This document shows, one piece after another, positions 63,340 to 64,000 of a stretch of DNA of 64,000 nt; the first letter of the stretch is position 1; every line of letters begins with the position of its first letter. This stretch comes from Thermomonas carbonis. Lineage in GTDB: Bacteria; Pseudomonadota; Gammaproteobacteria; Xanthomonadales; Xanthomonadaceae. The stretch covers positions 2,328,001-2,392,000 of the forward strand of contig NZ_CP060719.1 of NCBI RefSeq assembly GCF_014396975.1. The letters are read 5' to 3'. Under the pieces are notes generated by a model. The model worked only from the letters and a program-made list of their open reading frames with translations, did no database searches and was not told the DNA's origin. A program made the position numbers and the translations under genes.

Positions 63340-64000
63340 TCATCCTGCCGCGATGTTGAACAGGCGGTTGGCATTCGCTGTGGTCGCCGACGCCAGTTCC
63401 TCGCGCGGGATACCGCGAAGGGTGGCCACGACATCGAGCACTTCGACAAGATGCGCCGGCTCATTGCGCTCGCCGCGATGTGCGACACCGGGTTGGTCAG
63501 GACTGTCGGTTTCCAGCAACAGTTGTTCCAGCGGCATGCTCGCGACAATGCCGCGCAGCCGCTTCGCGCGTTCGTGAGTCACCGGTCCGCCGATGCCCAG
63601 CAGGAAGCCGAGCCTGTGCAACTGCGCGGCTTGTTCCGCGCTGCCGGAAAAACTGTGGATCACCCCGCGCAGGCCGCCGAGCTTGCGGATCGACGCGATC
63701 ACCCCATCCACCGCGCGCCGTGCGTGCACGATGACGGGCAGATCAAACTCGCGCGCCAGGTGCAACTGGCCGACGAAGTAGACCTGCTGTGCATCGACAT
63801 CCAAGCCATCGACGAAATAGTCCAGACCGCATTCGCCGACCGCGACCGGACGCTCGCGCTCGATCCAGTCGCGTAGGTCATCGAGGTGCGCGGGCCGGTG
63901 CGCGTCCAGGTACATCGGGTGCAGGCCATACGCCGCATGCAATCCCGAGAATTCCGCGCAGACCGCCTTGAGTTTCGGCCAGGTGGCGGCTTCGACCGCG
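63340..64000 (-). CDS. TatD-family metal-dependent DNase, 5' end missing
   Basis: C-terminal part (about 219 residues) of a TatD-family hydrolase, a TIM-barrel nuclease with DNase/3'-exonuclease activity. The gene runs off the right edge, so the N-terminal HxH metal motif is not visible. Present are GLHPMYLDA, the metal-ligand glutamate in VAVGECGLDYFVDG, the histidines in LPVIVHARRAVD and GVIHSFSGSAEQA, and the aspartate in LLLETDSPDQPG. The C-terminus ends ATTANANRLFNIAAG. A 132-bp gap with a nine-base C run separates it from tcdA. Confidence 0.9.
   Translation of the reverse strand, partial: AVEAATWPKLKAVCAEFSGLHAAYGLHPMYLDAHRPAHLDDLRDWIERERPVAVGECGLDYFVDGLDVDAQQVYFVGQLHLAREFDLPVIVHARRAVDGVIASIRKLGGLRGVIHSFSGSAEQAAQLHRLGFLLGIGGPVTHERAKRLRGIVASMPLEQLLLETDSPDQPGVAHRGERNEPAHLVEVLDVVATLRGIPREELASATTANANRLFNIAAG

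Noticed and set aside
1..64000. CRISPR arrays, insertion sequences, integrases, prophage genes or rRNA
   Set aside because: No regularly spaced direct repeats, transposase motifs, phage structural genes or rRNA segments were recognised; the tRNAs show no adjacent integrase or duplicated ends.

Overview
The window is a GC-rich, gene-dense bacterial chromosome segment whose content points to the Xanthomonadaceae/Lysobacteraceae (Lysobacter, Luteimonas, Thermomonas, Xanthomonas relatives). The reasons are the order lepA-lepB-DUF4845-rnc-era-recO, very high GC at third codon positions, GC-rich interspersed repeats of the xanthomonad type, an Oar-like TonB receptor and abundant cyclic-di-GMP genes. 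No prophage, insertion sequence, integrase or CRISPR array is visible. This is family-level inference; the species cannot be read from the sequence.

Layout. 1-4947: translation, secretion and repair genes (lepA end, lepB, rnc, era, recO). 4944-8358: a REC-Hpt protein and a YdbH/YdbL-like envelope pair. 8573-14160: rlmD, a CYTH protein, nagZ, a hypoxanthine-guanine phosphoribosyltransferase and methylthioinosine phosphorylase as a salvage pair, and a flavin monooxygenase. 14171-17451: an ABC exporter and an ECF sigma factor with its probable anti-sigma factor. 17610-31025: a large GAF-GGDEF-EAL protein, an aldehyde dehydrogenase with xseA, ispG, a frameshifted HD-GYP gene, a PAP2 phosphatase, and a divergent FHA-GGDEF / Ser-Thr kinase pair. 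31029-36043: a close-packed minus-strand run (ALDH7, DUF4190, pyrD, murB, EamA) and tRNA-Arg(CCU). 36142-41004: the threonine operon thrL-thrA-thrB-thrC with a leader peptide too short for routine gene calling.

41038-53321 is the most distinctive accessory region. Minus-strand genes encode an NlpC/P60 endopeptidase, an L-Ala-D/L-Glu-type dipeptide epimerase, an RpiR-type regulator, a YkuD-type lipoprotein and a dicarboxylate/amino-acid symporter. Divergent plus-strand genes encode an Oar-like TonB receptor, a serine beta-lactamase-fold hydrolase and a fusion of a VanX-type D-Ala-D-Ala dipeptidase with a second beta-lactamase-fold domain. Together they look like a locus for import and breakdown of peptidoglycan peptides. 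This is inferred from domains and context.

53567-64000: a hybrid sensor kinase overlapping a REC-EAL response regulator, tRNA-Ala(CGC) with a strong terminator, rnd, a SUMF1-like lipoprotein, an M48 protease, phaR, tcdA and the C-terminal part of a TatD-family nuclease. Two genes (the HD-GYP gene and thrA) carry apparent single-base deletions near their 3' ends. Restoring one base gives a normal C-terminus in both, so sequence errors and true mutations both remain possible.
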